Position numbers and translations under genes: made by a program. Below are positions 34,790-46,853 of a stretch of DNA of 64,000 nt, in pieces; positions within the stretch are counted from its first letter, which is position 1, and every line of letters begins with the position of its first letter. The stretch is taken from positions 14,742,512 to 14,806,511 of the forward strand of contig NC_012875.2 of the NCBI RefSeq assembly GCF_000003195.3, in the 5' to 3' direction. This stretch comes from Sorghum bicolor (taxonomy: Eukaryota > Streptophyta > Magnoliopsida > Poales > Poaceae). The notes below the pieces were generated by a model that had not been told where the DNA came from, made no database searches, and was given only the letters and a program-made list of their open reading frames with translations.

Positions 34790-35713
34790 ATGGATAACTC
34801 AAATTCCATACCTATTATTAAATTCTTTGCACCTTCGGAGACCAGCCATAGACCATGGGAGTCAACACGTCCTGCTCCTAATTATGATTTGTGTCCGGAG
34901 TTGATTGCGATAGGTCAAAACCAACCCTTTTCTATAGCAGAGGTCCTATCTTTTAATCAAAAAGATAATGCACTTTTAGCTACACCTAGGGAATCTTTTA
35001 ATTTTTCTATAAATTCTGGTTTAGACCTAGCCCTACAAGACCATGTTTTTCCTAGATATTTTCACATTGGTCTTAGTCATATAACCTTTGGTAGAGTCTT
35101 TCTTTCTTTATCTATCAGTAAAGGAAGGTATGTCTTCATTCGTAGACATCTTTCTTGCACTAGTCTTCATAGAAAAATCTTAGAGATAGAGAAGGAATCA
35201 TCTCCCATACAAGGAGAGGAAGTTTCAATAGCCGATTTCCAAACATTTCAACCCCATAATTCGGCTATCCAACCCATCCTTGAGCTTAATGATTTCTATT
35301 ATGCTTTTTCTCTTGAGCCTCCCGATAATCCTATGAATCTCTCTAGACATCTCATGCATAAGGAGGATCGAGAAGAGCAACATCAATGGCTAGAGGGCAT
35401 TAAAAATCCATGTGCTATCACCATTGAATGGATAGATAAAACAAACTTGAGAGACAATCCTAGAAGAATTTTAAGCATTCATGAAGAATCATCCTTAGAG
35501 TTTAAGAATGAGAGAAACAACAGTGAGCATGGTAGTTATTTCATAAATACCTCACCCAGTCCTTGCTCATATAAAACATCTCTCCAATCAATTTGTCTCT
35601 CCACCCTTACCACATTTGAGATCTCCAACCCCCTCTTCCTCTTCATTTATAAAAACTTTAAAAGGGCGGTTGTCGATGCATATGTCTATAATAAATATTG
35701 CAGATCTCGTTGA
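34790..35713 (+). CDS. A1 orphan ORF, gag-like N terminus, function unknown
   Basis: 307 codons from MDNSNSIPIIKF. An upstream in-frame ATG at 34736 would add 18 mostly hydrophobic residues coded by the T-rich leader, so I prefer 34790. Only a short N-terminal stretch (PNYDLCPELIAIGQNQPFS) resembles the beginning of Athila gag proteins; the capsid region, zinc knuckle and protease do not follow. The rest is unlike anything I recognise: slightly acidic, without transmembrane segments or repeats. It is open in a young element, but its twin is not in the window, so coding status is uncertain. Perhaps a highly altered gag that still aids packaging. Confidence 0.5.
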   Translation: MDNSNSIPIIKFFAPSETSHRPWESTRPAPNYDLCPELIAIGQNQPFSIAEVLSFNQKDNALLATPRESFNFSINSGLDLALQDHVFPRYFHIGLSHITFGRVFLSLSISKGRYVFIRRHLSCTSLHRKILEIEKESSPIQGEEVSIADFQTFQPHNSAIQPILELNDFYYAFSLEPPDNPMNLSRHLMHKEDREEQHQWLEGIKNPCAITIEWIDKTNLRDNPRRILSIHEESSLEFKNERNNSEHGSYFINTSPSPCSYKTSLQSICLSTLTTFEISNPLFLFIYKNFKRAVVDAYVYNKYCRSR

Positions 35714-37178
35714 GTTGATCTTGATATAGGTAGGTGTTGGAGGGGAAACCACTTCACCAACATAACTTGATGGTTTCCCAAAGGACAAGCTTAGTGTCCT
35801 AAAACAAGCACTTATCAGATCATAACATGAACTTCTAATTATTTGCAACATTGCCTTGTGTATTGAGCATATAAAGATAATTGTAGAAATATTCCTTCGG
35901 GTATTCTTGTCACTAACCTTTCCAGGATTGGAGCAAGAAGATCGGATGAATGACAAGCACAGGGTATGTCCAACCAACCATCACACAACATTGAATTAAA
36001 TTCATCCAAACTTGAATTTTGTAAAATTCAAGCTTGGGGGAGTACTTTACATAAAAACATCTTTTGCCATGTTGCTATGTTGGTTGTCCTTACCTTTGAG
36101 ACATGCTCAATTTGTTAAATACTAATTACACTACTTCATCTCCACTTAAGTAGATCTCTATAAATGCTCTCATGCTACCTTTATTTGCTTTAGTATATGT
36201 CTAGGTTTGGAATAGTTTCATTTATCTCTTAATTAAGCATGGTGCTTAGTTTAGGAATAATGATCTTACTTCCAAGGGATTTTAAATTAAGCATGGTGCT
36301 TAGGTTAACATGCCCTTCTAAATCAAATTAGACATGGTGTCTAGGTTGATTTTTAAGCCGATAGTATGCTATAGTAGATATAGGATATTTTGTTGGACTA
36401 ACCCCTGCAGGAAAACTTTCAATATCAACCTGGGAAGTCCTGAGATAAACTCGCATTGGAGATGAAGAAAGTGACACATGAAGTTTAACAATTTGCACAA
36501 GAAAGGCGTGGCTCATAAGAGATGATTCATGGAGGGTGCCACAAACACGATGCACAACCGCTAAGAAAGGAAAGCTTCCACAAGGTGATACTGTACCGTC
36601 ACTCTTCAAGTAAGGTAACACCTTAAGGTACTTGACTATCGCTTTTATAAGCTTCTCCTTGGTTCTAGCATTTACATAAATAAAGAGACAAACATGTATG
36701 ATTTATAACTCCAGATTAACCAAATCAATTAATTCAACATGTTTAGTCATTTAATCTTTGTTCTTAGTACTACCTTCGTGACCCCACGCTCCTAAACATA
36801 TAAGCTAATATGTTGCACATTCAATCTTTGGAAGATATAAACAAAACATAAATATAGATAGATTATCTTTCCATTAGGTTAAGCCATCTGATCTGACAAA
36901 TGCTACATTCACGATCCATCAACTTTGTCTTGCTCTCTATGCTTAAGGTTAGAGAAGAACAAATACACTTTTGGTTCTGTTGGTGTCTTCCACCAACAGG
37001 GCCCATGCACTTGATGTCTGCCTTATCTCTATGAATAGGTACACTTCAAACAAAACATGGAGGAGTTTTACAACTCCCAGACTCCACCAAGTGAAGGACC
37101 TGGATCTATGAGCACAAACACACTGAGCAGGATATTGCCAACGCCATACTTCGAACTGCTGGGCAAAGAAGAACATGG
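35714..37178 (+). other. A1 non-coding middle
   Basis: No gene. Holds a purine-tract-like AGCTTGGGGGAGT (36031-36043) shortly after the orphan ORF, the three hairpins listed separately, and A/T-rich sequence. Confidence 0.5.
36234..36343 (+). repeat. Three covarying hairpins in A1
   Basis: TAAGCA-TGG-TGCTTA at 36234-36248 and 36288-36302, and TAGACA-TGG-TGTCTA at 36329-36343. The third differs at two stem positions and both are compensated on the other arm. Flanks are also similar (AAATTA before, GGTT after). Confidence 0.65.
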
Positions 37179-37716
37179 GTGACACCATATCAAGAGGTGC
37201 AGACGTCAAGGTCCACACCTAATCAAATGATGCACCTAAAGGATGAAGATGGTGGAAAGTCTTGTCCTGAAGACTTAAAACATTGGATCCTTGTCGGAAG
37301 AGGTCAACATCGTCGACTCAAGTCACCTTTCTTCATCAAGAAGGACGACCCTAGTGTTCCAAGCATCGAGTGCGCAATCAATGGATACTCTTTAGACACT
37401 CAACGACACCGGATGTGACGACAGCATAATGGCCGCAGTCACTTATCAGCTCCAGCATGGAACCATGCCCCTACAACCAATATATTCAGCTCCAGATAAT
37501 TTTCAGGTCATTGACATGGGAGAAGACGAATATGATCCACCCACCATCCTTGGAAGACCATTCCTCAACACTATCAAAGCAATCATCTACATTGGAACCG
37601 GAGAAGTCCACATGTACTTCCCCTCTAAGAAGGTACGCAACTATTTTACTGACCATAACTATATAGTTGAAGATTCTAAGCAGGTCAGGACAAGAAGACG
37701 ACGCAACCACAACTAG
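37179..37716 (+). pseudogene. A1 protease remnant
   Basis: Frame one (37179-37418) has DPSVPSIECAINGYSLD, the run-up to an Athila-type protease. After a frameshift the second frame (37429-37716) reads a degenerate active-site region, then DPPTILGRPFLNTIKA and GEVHMYFPS, the second retropepsin motif and what follows it. Frameshift and changed active site mean it is dead. Part of a once longer gag-protease. Confidence 0.7.
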
Positions 37717-40097
37717 AGGAGGCAAATCATCAAGAACGGATGGGTAGACTACGAAGGAAAAGTGATAAGGACTAAAGACATACAGCTTGAACAGAACTGT
37801 CTTGAGGAAACCGTAGCACCGAGTCAGGTGTGGAGGGAGAAGATAGTTATACACGAAGAGAGGCGCCGCCGGAATCACCGACTACGCCACCTAGCGAATC
37901 CCAGGACAACTGAGAAAACAAAGAGTCCCGTTCGGAGGACATAAAAATACCGAACGCCTTGCTAAGAGGTAAACTTGGTAGTTACCCTTTCCTTTCAATT
38001 ATTCAATTATAATTTGCTTAGTTAATCAGGTTCATGCTATCTTGAAAAGAAGATAAAAATGTTAAAAAAGTAGTAATCCCCATGTGAGTATGCTCATGGC
38101 ATAAAACCCATAAGTACATTCACTGTGGTGGCATAAAAATAAAATAAATAAGTTTTCATCTTACAATAAAAATATATAATAATAATAATAATAATAAGTG
38201 TATGATCCTGCTAAATAAATAACATTTATTAAGGAAGCTCAACATGATGAAGGCTAGATACTTATGCTAACACTTAATTAGTTCCACAAGCTTTGTTGTC
38301 TATTTGAGCTCCACAGAATTTAAGAATCAAGAAGACTGGTAGACGGAGGACATTCTAATCGCTGTCAGAATGCTGCTGACTTTCAAATACACCTCTGCCA
38401 CCTGCTAGCTACATCAAGAGAAATTACGTCAAAATTCAGCTTGGGGGAGAGCACCCCCGTTTATCTCGCTAAGTATTTCTACCTATCTTTATACTTATAT
38501 TATGTTAGAATATTAAAATACATAAACTATGAAAAACCAAATAAAGATTTTGTGCTTATATATATATTTTGCTTAGTATGTTTAATAAATAAATAAAGTG
38601 GCTATGCTAATCTGAATCTTAATAATAAAACTCTAGCATGGATATGATGAATAGTTGCTCTGCCTAATTTGCAATTTTGAAGTTCCCTCTCAAGTTTAAC
38701 ATAACTGTTATAATTTAAAGCTTGCTCTAGATCTAAACTTGTGGGATGAAAACTTGATCTGAAATCTAAGTTGTTAACGGATGTGATATGGGAAGGTTGA
38801 GCTGCTCTTTATCTATTCCTAGAGAAGCTAGAATTCTGGAAAATTTTATCTTGAAAAATCTTTAAAATATTGCATGATGAGTTCCTGTATGATGAGAGTT
38901 TAAATTCCTACCACAGCCATATATACATGCTTGCTAGACTTTGAGCCACACATTTACTATTTACTGCTTATGAGCATTGAGTGTGGTCAAGCTGTGTAGA
39001 CCCTTAGCAGCTTGTCATGTGGTTAAATCAAGATTCACTTGCACGTTCACTCATATATGCTACTTCTACTCCGGAAGTACCATCCACATATATCCATCCA
39101 TTTCCATCTCCAGAATCACCCAAAAATATTCTACTCCTAATCCGGGAGAGAATAGTCAAAAACATTTTCCTATCCCTGTTATTCCCTGTGAAATAAATGC
39201 TCCAAATATTTTGGTTACTACCACTTGCTATATTATCTCAAGAGATGAGTGCTCTGAAAAAAAAGAGAAAGAAAAGAGAAGAAAAAATATATATAAACGA
39301 GGAAATAAAAAGGGGCAAGTGCCCGGAACCTCGAAAGAAAGAAAAAGTGAGATGAGAGGTAAAAATGGACAAGTGTCCGACAGTAGAATTAGGGGTACAA
39401 GATACCCACTTGAGAAAAAAAAAGAGAGAGCATCTCATTCTCCTCATAAAGTTTCAAAAAGCAAGGAAGGTATGTATCCCCTCAAAAGAGCAAAAGTATA
39501 ATTAGATTTTCACCATTGTTATTACCATCATCACCATACACCATTCATTCGCCACACATGCACATCTTGATTTGGCTTATTGATTTGTTTCTCTGAATCT
39601 ATGGTTTGACTATGCAATAAATGTCTTGTAAGTATGTATTAGCTGTCTCCCACCTATGAGCTCCAGATATCAAGCCTTATTAGAGTAGGGTGAGAGAGAA
39701 GGCAATGCCTTATACCACAAATACCACATATCTTGAGAGAAGGCATATACCATCAATGCCTTGGTAAGGATCCAGAAATACCACAAAAGAGAGATATGAG
39801 AGAGTCATACAAGGAAACTCTGAGTTTTATTTGAAAATCTATAAAAAACTCCAGAGCTATAGTTGATCAAAGAACAAGATACATGGTGTTTGACTGACCG
39901 TTCTATCTTTTAACTGCTCAAGACACAAGTGATGGTTACAAGCCCCATGGTAAAAGGTAAAATGAGTAAGTTTTAAGTCTTAACAGTTTATTCTAACTCA
40001 GAGATGAGATCTTGCTTGAATGCGTGTGTACTTTTAAGAAATGAAACCACTGCAGAAACTTTCGAGTTCATCCTTGCTCAGGGACGAGCAAGAGGTA
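37717..40097 (+). other. A1 non-coding 3' region
   Basis: 2.4 kb without a gene. Contains an AAT repeat (about 38176-38197), AGCTTGGGGGAGA (38438-38450), the hairpins GGGCAAGTGCCC (39313-39324) and GGACAAGTGTCC (39367-39378). Homologous to D1 13945-15957. The frame 38977-39501 is in this region but is not conserved in D1, so I do not call it. Confidence 0.5.
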
Positions 40098-40110
40098 AGC
40101 TTGGGGGAGT
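40098..40110 (+). other. A1 polypurine tract
   Basis: AGCTTGGGGGAGT one base before the 3' LTR at 40112; primer for second-strand synthesis. Confidence 0.8.
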
Positions 40111-40111
40111 T

Positions 40112-41314
40112 TGTTGACGGTCCTTAAGTATCAAATTTAATTATCAAATAAACAAAGAAAAGGATCCAAATGAAATCAACATCTAGACTTAGGGTTTTAT
40201 CTGACAGAATTCCACGAGTTTTGGTGTTTGTCTATTTCTGCAGGGGGTTATCAGGAAATAAGGAAGAAAGGCCCACATGTCAGGATTACATAGAGATATC
40301 AACGCACCGCGCAATTTTCTACCATCTAGAAGACTCCAGAAGCCACGAGACCGAAGCGGAGGTGACCTGGGCGCCCGCCCCCTATTGGAACCAGATCAGG
40401 ACTCTCTTCGCTCGGGATGTTCCACCGACCTATTGGATCAAGGAAAACATAGTACCACCTCGCCTATCGACCCAAAAATGCATAGAAGGGGAGGACTATA
40501 TAAGGAGACCCCCCTGGCCCCTGGAGAAGACATGAAGAAATTATCATAGAGATTGAGGGGTGCCCTCGAAGGAAAACCTCTTCTCTAATTAATATTTCTT
40601 TTTAGGCTTAGCAACCAATGTAAAGTAGAAATAGATCTTCTAGTTTCTACTAGATTGAGAGAGATAGAGTGGAGGTGTAGATTGGAGGAAGCCCGGCTTG
40701 TCGGTGTCTACTCCAAGCTTGTACCTGCGGGATCAAGTTCTCCTAACCCGAAGCTTGCTCCTAGGATTCTTCAGTATTTCGACTTCAAAATTCTAGTAAG
40801 TTCTTGTTTTATTGTTCTTATGGTTTATGAGTTTACTTTAATCTCTTCGCATAGAGTTTAGAGTAATCATTGCTGGCGTAAACGTGGTGTTTAGGCTGGG
40901 GTACTCATAGATATTCCCTGACTAGCTGGACCGTGGTAGTAGTGAGGAACGTGACAATTCTGAGTTACCTTTGCAGATCACATCTCGTTAGCAGGAAGGA
41001 TAGGGTTTATAGGTGCGGGTTGAACATCCTTTGTGGTGTCTAGATTCCGTTAGCCTCCCCATTAGAGCAATAGATCATCCTTACCAAGGTTAGAAGGAGA
41101 CTACGGTTGCAGTCTTCTCTATTTATCACTCACATCGAAAGACATTCTTTGTGCCTAAAGGGATAGTAGCAATAGATTTGGTTAGTCAGATGCACCCTTT
41201 CTCCCAGTGGTAAAAATATAAATACGATAACTCTGGATAACCTCCCGGGTGAAATGCTCACCGATATCCGTGCGCTTGCGGATCGTTTTCTTATTGCGTT
41301 ACCAAATATCAACA
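40112..41314 (+). repeat. A1 3' LTR
   Basis: 1203 bp, TGTTGACGG to ATATCAACA; lacks a 34 bp GC-rich segment of the 5' LTR, a loss between short repeats. TATATAAG lies near 40496. Confidence 0.88.
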
Positions 41315-41319
41315 GAGCA
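41315..41319 (+). repeat. A1 target site duplication, right (GAGCA)
   Basis: Matches 33437-33441. Confidence 0.9.
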
Positions 41320-41718
41320 CCCCCATCACTTTCGATCGAGAGGACCAGCCAGACAAGGTAGTTGCCCCAGGCGTCTACCCACTCGTCGTCAACCCCATCT
41401 TCGTCAACACCCGGCTTCGAAGGTGCTGATGGACGGCGGCTGCAGCCTCAACATCATCTACCTCGAGACCCTCGACCTCCTCGGCATCGACAGGGGGCGG
41501 CTTCAACCGAGCGCCGGCGGTTTCCATGGCGTCGTGCCAGGGAAGAAGGCGCTGCCAGTAGGTCGAATCGACCTACCGGTCTGCTTTGGCACGGCGGCCA
41601 ACTTCAGAAAGGAGACCCTCACCTTTGAGGTGGTTGGGTTCCGGGGCACGTACCACGCCATGATCGGGCGCCCGGGCTACGCCAAATTCATGGCTATACC
41701 CAACTACACCTACTTGAA
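41320..41718 (+). pseudogene. C1 aspartic protease, cut by T3
   Basis: Continues C1 after A1. One frame reads VVAPGVYPLVVNPIFVNTRL; a one-base shift near 41420 leads to the active-site region VLMDGGCSLNIIYLETLD, followed by GKKALPVGRIDLPV, FEVVGFRGTYHAMIGRPGYA and MAIPNYTYL. The DGGCS and IGRPGYAKFM forms are those of Tat-lineage proteases. T3 begins at 41719, so the polymerase is displaced beyond the window. Confidence 0.8.
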
Positions 41719-43076
41719 TGTAACACTCCTAGTGTTAGCTTGCATGTTAACCATGAGCATTTCATCAACATAAGCATCATCATGATCACTCATGAGCATC
41801 ATACCATGATCACATGCCATCTATTACATGCACCATGTGATTGAATTTGCTTGTGTGACTTGAATTGAGTGACTAAGGGGTAGCCAATGCAAACAATTGT
41901 ACATTGTCTTCCAAAATACCTCAATCATGTTTAGAATATCATTTGGAGCAAAGTTCATGTTGAAGGTTTTGGCCAAAAATGCCCCTAAGTTATTGTTAAC
42001 CCTAGAATGACCTTTTTGAGCCCCCCTAGACCTCTTTTCAAAGATGTTTTATGCAACTAGTGTTAGAAACCTTGCATGTCTATGACACCTGAAACAAAGT
42101 TGTGGAGAATTTCATAAGATACAAAAGTTATGTTGATGACTTTTTATGAAAAAGCTTGGAACACTTCCAAAATTCACTCACAAGCCAAAAATCAAGGCTG
42201 ATTTCACACTTAGCCGAATTTGGCTAAGTCTGGACTCACGCAGTTTCGACATAGGGTGATTGGGAGCTTTGTAGTTTGAAATCCAGACCGAGTTAGGCTT
42301 TGATCTTGTAATCAAAGTTGTAGAACTCGTGTAGCTCTATCCAGAGGATCAAATCCCAGCCAAAACCACCGAGTGAGCTGAGAGTAAAACGTCGACGAAC
42401 TTCGAGATTCAGTCACTGGCCACGGCGACTGAATCGCCCAATTCAGTTCGGACAGAAACCGCCCGCCGCCGCGTGTTCGGCCACCTGGCGGCCGTACGTT
42501 GATGGCGACCCCGCCTGTCAGCTCCCACGGCGTCCCTAAGTCGCCACGCACCGAGTGGATGCCTCCGACGCGCCCTCCACTCGCTCAACGCTGCTCATTT
42601 TGCCCCGCCGTCGCCTCGGTGAGCTCCGCCGCGCTTCGGCGAGCTTCTCCAGCCGTTCCACCGCGTCTTCGGCCAAGCCAGCCCGCCCAGAGCTCCACCT
42701 CGACGTCCTCTACCTCGACATCCACTCCATTCCCTTAGCCGAGCATCGGTGAGGTCACATTGCCATCTCCGTCGCGAGCTCTACCTCGCCGGAGTTCACA
42801 GAGATCAATGGCAACGTGGCCAGACCTCTCTGGTTCGCCTCTGGCCTTGATTCTTCTTCCTATAGCTTCACCTTGAGCCGCTCTTGCTCGTCCACAAGCT
42901 CTACCGCGTCGCCATTGCCTAGATCCGCCGGCATAACGCCGCGCAGCGCCGCCGCTCCCCCATTCCCGACGGCGAGCACCTTAGGGTCCAGTAGAGCGCG
43001 GGTAAAGTAGGTCAACGGAGTCGCCTTGATGAGAGGAACACGTAGATGCCCTTGGATCCGGCGGAAACCTCGTCAT
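41719..43076 (+). repeat. T3 5' LTR, first part
   Basis: 1358 bp starting TGTAACACTCCTAGTG. A/T-rich at first, GC-rich at 42430-43020, where ORFs on both strands are base-composition artefacts. Ends GTCAT at the B1 insertion. Confidence 0.75.
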
Positions 43077-44548
43077 TGTTGACAGTCCTTAAGTACTAAA
43101 ATTAATAATCAAATAAACATGGAAAAGGATCAATATGAAACAAACATCTAGAATTAGGGTTTTATCTGACAGAATTCCACGAGCTTTGGTGTTTATCTAT
43201 TTCTACAGGGGGTTATTAGAGAATATGGAGAGAAGGCCCACATGTCATGTTTACAACGAGATAATTACGTGCCGTGCAATTTTCCTCAATCTAGAAGGGT
43301 CGAACGAGAAGGGAATCGGGCTCGGGGGCAGGGCGCCCGCCCTGGCGAGGAGTTGGATCAGGACTCTCTCTCGGGACAACGCTCCACCGACCTAAAGGAT
43401 CAATCTAAACCATACAATCTATGTCGGTTTGATCCGATGGCTCACGTTCACTTGAGGGGACTATAAAACCAGACCCCCTGGCCCCTGGAGGAGAGGAGGA
43501 GAAATCATTATTCAGAGGTAGCCATCAAAGTTAGGGTTTAGAGCTTCTCTCCCACAGAGAATTAGAATTAGCTACTCCCTAATCCTTCAAGTTTAGAGGT
43601 TTGATTAGATAGCAATTAGAGAAGTAGAGCACTACGCTCTGGATTCGGATCTTCGGTAATAAAGATTGGTATTATTCATATCTTTCTCTAATTCTATTGT
43701 TCTAATTGCATTATGTCTCTAATTATTATGTTCTTAGTTTGCTCTAGTTCTATATTTGATATAGTTCTAATTGATAATGAGTTTATGTATAAGTTTGCAA
43801 AGCGCTTAGCTCTTGACGCGAGGGAGTTAGGTGATAGATCACATGTGAGCGTGGTGCTTAGATGTTATTTATCTGCAAATGTATCCTATTGGCCGAGTCA
43901 TGTGGTAGTTCGCGATAGTGACAGCTTCGTTGATTCTTATATAGTCCACCCTCCGTTGATAGGACAGGCAGAACCGGTATTGTGGAGTAAGTCATGCGAT
44001 GCTCTGATTTACTTTATCAATGTTCCTTATACATGAATGAAGAGTCTTTTATGCTATATATGATCTTGTAGATAACTAGAGTAGATTATGACTTAGTAGT
44101 TAGTAGATAACTTAGAATCCATTCTCTAGCTAATCCGACATCACCTACATATATGAGGAGTAGTCTATTTTCTAATCGCTGTGTTATTTATCCCTAGAAC
44201 TTATAATTCATTATCATTATCTTTATGGTTTATCCCCTGCTAAAGTAAGTGACTGTGTGACGAGTTTCTCATTAGTAATCATGTTCTTGCAAGTTTATCT
44301 CTAGTCTATGCCTTGATAGATTTTGCCCTTAATTTAATCTCCTTAGTTCTCCCGAGCAAAATTATAAATAACGATACCTGGAATACTTATCCTGGTGAAA
44401 TGCTACAATGAGGTGTTTTATCTGTGCGCTTGCGGATAGAATAGATTATTTTCTAGAGAGCCTTTACATTTATAAATACCTTTGTACACTCTGGCACCAT
44501 GCTGGGGATGACAACCTAGTATCTAAGTGGTGTTAGCTAGTGTCAACA
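43077..44548 (+). repeat. B1 5' LTR
   Basis: 1472 bp, TGTTGACAG to GTGTCAACA. TATAAAA at 43462-43468; one GGGCGCCCGCCC motif (about 43337), while the 3' LTR has two, with a second small deletion nearby. A 107-codon frame at 43713-44036 lies downstream of the promoter and is open in all three B LTRs that contain it in full. Confidence 0.85.
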
Positions 44549-44556
44549 AGCATTTC

Positions 44557-44574
44557 TGGCGCCGTTGCCGAGGA
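44557..44574 (+). other. B1 primer binding site (tRNA-Asp type)
   Basis: TGGCGCCGTTGCCGAGGA, 8 bases after the LTR; one base different from A1. Confidence 0.88.
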
Positions 44575-44872
44575 ATTATACGAGTCTCAGGAATAAGTCA
44601 TAAAAAGGAACGGTAAGGGAAGCCAGAAAATCAATCAAGGTTATTCATATAAAATATTAGACTAGACTATAGAGAAATAATTGCATAAAAACAGCTACTA
44701 AGTGAGAAATCATAACAAGGCACCTCTGCTTTAGCAGGTTTACCCTATTGTTTTTCTATGTTTATATTTTTATACAGGGTATATCAGGATTGACTTTGGG
44801 TACATTCAACTCTTCATCATCAGAACCAAAGCAATCAAGAGAAGAAGAAGCTAGCTACCAATTGCTGAAGCT

Positions 44873-46826
44873 ATGGCACAAAAGACCTTGCAAGAATTCT
44901 CTGCTCCAAGCCTTGAGAACATTCCAACTGGTCCAAGATTTGCAGTAGAAGAAGGAATACCTGAGTTTGAGCTCAAGTCAAGCCTCAACAATCTGGTACA
45001 AGCTACACAATTCAGTGGAAAGGCACATGAAGATGCTAGTGCACACTTGCAGAATTTTTTAGAAATTGGAAGCACAATCCACATCAACGGAGTTGACAAA
45101 GACGTCATACTACTTAGCCTTTTTCCATTCTCACTAGAAGGTAAAGCGAGGAAGTGGTTCTACACTCATCAAGATAACATCAACAACTGGACGAACTTGT
45201 CAGATGCCTTTCTATCAAAGTTTTTCCCTATAGGCAAAACAACTGCCTTAAGAGGAAATATTGTCAGTTTCAACAACAGAAGACAGAAGCCATTTCAGAA
45301 GCATGGGAGCATTTTCAAGGATACACTTCAGACTGTCCTCACCATGGAATGGCCACATGGTTACTTATGCAGACCTTCTACCATGGATTAACCCAGAAGG
45401 CTCGTGAGTGCCTAGATGCATCTGCTAAAGGATCATTCTTGGAGCTTACAACTAGGAAAGCAGAGATACTTTTGGATAAGATAGCAGAAAACCAAAGCTG
45501 GTTCCAAGATAAAGCTCAACAATGTCATCAAACTGAAGAAATACCAGAAGAAGTAAATGCATTATCAACTAAGATGGAAAATTTGCTCCATTGGATTGAC
45601 CAGAGGGCCAAATTCAAAGAAGATCAAAGGGCTATTGAGACAGCATACAAATATCAACCAACTTCAAGTCAACCCAATAGCAAAGGTATGAATTCAGGTA
45701 ATACTTTCAAGCAACTTTCATTAAAAGAGATAATTGCTCAACAAACCAAAATTAATGATGAAGTTAAACAAAGGCTAGATACAAATGAATCATCTCTAAA
45801 AGATATGCAAAATAAAATGGATTTTCTACTAACTGCCTTTGATGAGCAAAACACTCTTAATAAAAGGGTAGAACTTAAATTAATAAAGATAGCTGCTGCA
45901 CTGCCTGTTGCTACTAACCTTGAGCAGGTAAAGAATATAACTACTAGAGGAGGCAAAGCTACCAGAGATCCCCCATACCCAAAAGAGAAACAAAGAACAT
46001 CAGCACCAGTGCAACCAGCAGTGATAGAAGAAGAAAGCCCAGTTGAAGCAGAAGATCTGCTACAAACACCAAGAACTGGAGAAATAGGAAAGATTTCTAT
46101 GACACCAACTATTTGCCATTTCCCAGGAGAAACAGAGGACTGCAGTCGGATGAGCAGTTTGGTAAGTTTGTAGAGGTCATTCAGAAATTATATGTCAACA
46201 TACCTCTGCTCGATGCCATACAGGTACCTACATATGCAAAGTACATCAGAGATATTCTTAACAAGAAGAGACCACTGCCCACCACTGAGGTTATCAAGCT
46301 GACAGAAGAGTGTAGTGCGGCCATCCTCAACAAACCACCAAAGAAGAAGGAAGATCCCGGATGTCCCACTATTGACTGCTCGATCGGAAACCAACACTTC
46401 AACAATGCACTTTGTGATCTCGGAGCAAGTGTCAGTGTGATGCCAGCATCAGTCTACAAAAAGCTTGAGCATGCAACCTTAGAACCAACATCAATGTGCC
46501 TACAACTAGCGGATCAATCGGTTCGACACCCGTTGGGCATCGCCGAGAACATTCCAGTCAAGATCAGAGATTTCCTAGTGCCAGTAGATTTCATAGTACT
46601 GGACATGAGTCCTGACTCAAAAGTGTCCATCATCCTTGGAAGGCCATTTCTAAGCACTGCCAATGCCCACATTGATGTCGAAAAAGGAGAAATCAAGTTC
46701 AACATAAACGGTCAAGAAGAACACTTCACATTCAAACCCAGACCAGAGAGAGACTCTACAGTGAAGGAAGTTCATGAGGAACCACTGGAGACACCATCTC
46801 TGGAGGAGGGTAACTCAGAAGATTAA
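44873..46826 (+). pseudogene. B1 gag-protease, two single-base deletions
   Basis: Starts MAQKTLQEFSAPSLEN. The Athila-type capsid region is at about 44995-45460 (FSGKAHEDASAHLQNF, LFPFSLEGKARKWFY). A coiled-coil linker (LLHWIDQRAKFKED and onward) follows, then the protease: CPTIDCSIGNQHFNNALCDL, active site DLGASVSVMP (about 46416-46445) and SIILGRPFLSTANA (about 46627-46670). B2's copy is one 651-codon frame; against it B1 lost one base near 45270 and one near 46087. It ends at TAA 46824-46826, followed at once by a purine-tract-like sequence. No polymerase follows. Confidence 0.85.
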
Positions 46827-46841
46827 AAGATTTGGAGGTCC

Positions 46842-46853
46842 AGCTTGGGGGAC
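46842..46853 (+). other. Purine-tract-like sequence after B1 gag-protease
   Basis: AGCTTGGGGGAC about 15 bp after the stop; nearly the tract found next to the 3' LTRs of this family. The B2 equivalent is 54810-54822. Confidence 0.6.

Larger units (their letters stand above)
33442..41314 (+). mobile_element. A1: complete non-autonomous Athila-related element
   Basis: 7873 bp with LTRs of 1237 and 1203 bp, the tRNA-Asp type primer site used by Athila and Tat elements, a purine tract next to the 3' LTR, and GAGCA duplications. Inside are an orphan ORF, hairpin repeats, a broken protease and about 2.4 kb of non-coding sequence. No reverse transcriptase or integrase. About 13 substitutions between the LTRs by eye (near 1.1%), so it moved recently with enzymes from elsewhere. 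A related LTR family is seen in D1, D2, B1 and B2. Confidence 0.85.
22890..41718 (+). mobile_element. C1: Tat/cinful-like Ty3/gypsy, split by CRM and A1
   Basis: Own sequence is 22890-23010, 29976-33441 and 41320-41718. In order: LTR start TGTCGAGGG, the rest of the LTR with TATA box, primer-type site, gag, and aspartic protease cut by T3 at 41719. It interrupts P1's reverse transcriptase; left flank GAGGG (22885-22889). The polymerase half should lie beyond T3, outside the window. The protease and gag style is that of the Tat lineage in grasses (cinful-like); LTR divergence cannot be measured because only one LTR is here. Confidence 0.75.

Noticed and set aside
38977..39501. 174-codon ORF in A1's 3' region
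   Set aside because: The homologous D1 sequence does not keep the frame; it runs through hairpin and purine-rich non-coding blocks.
42499..43010. Overlapping Ser/Pro/Arg-rich ORFs in the T3 LTR
   Set aside because: Composition-driven frames in a GC-rich LTR part, different in each frame and without recognisable domains.
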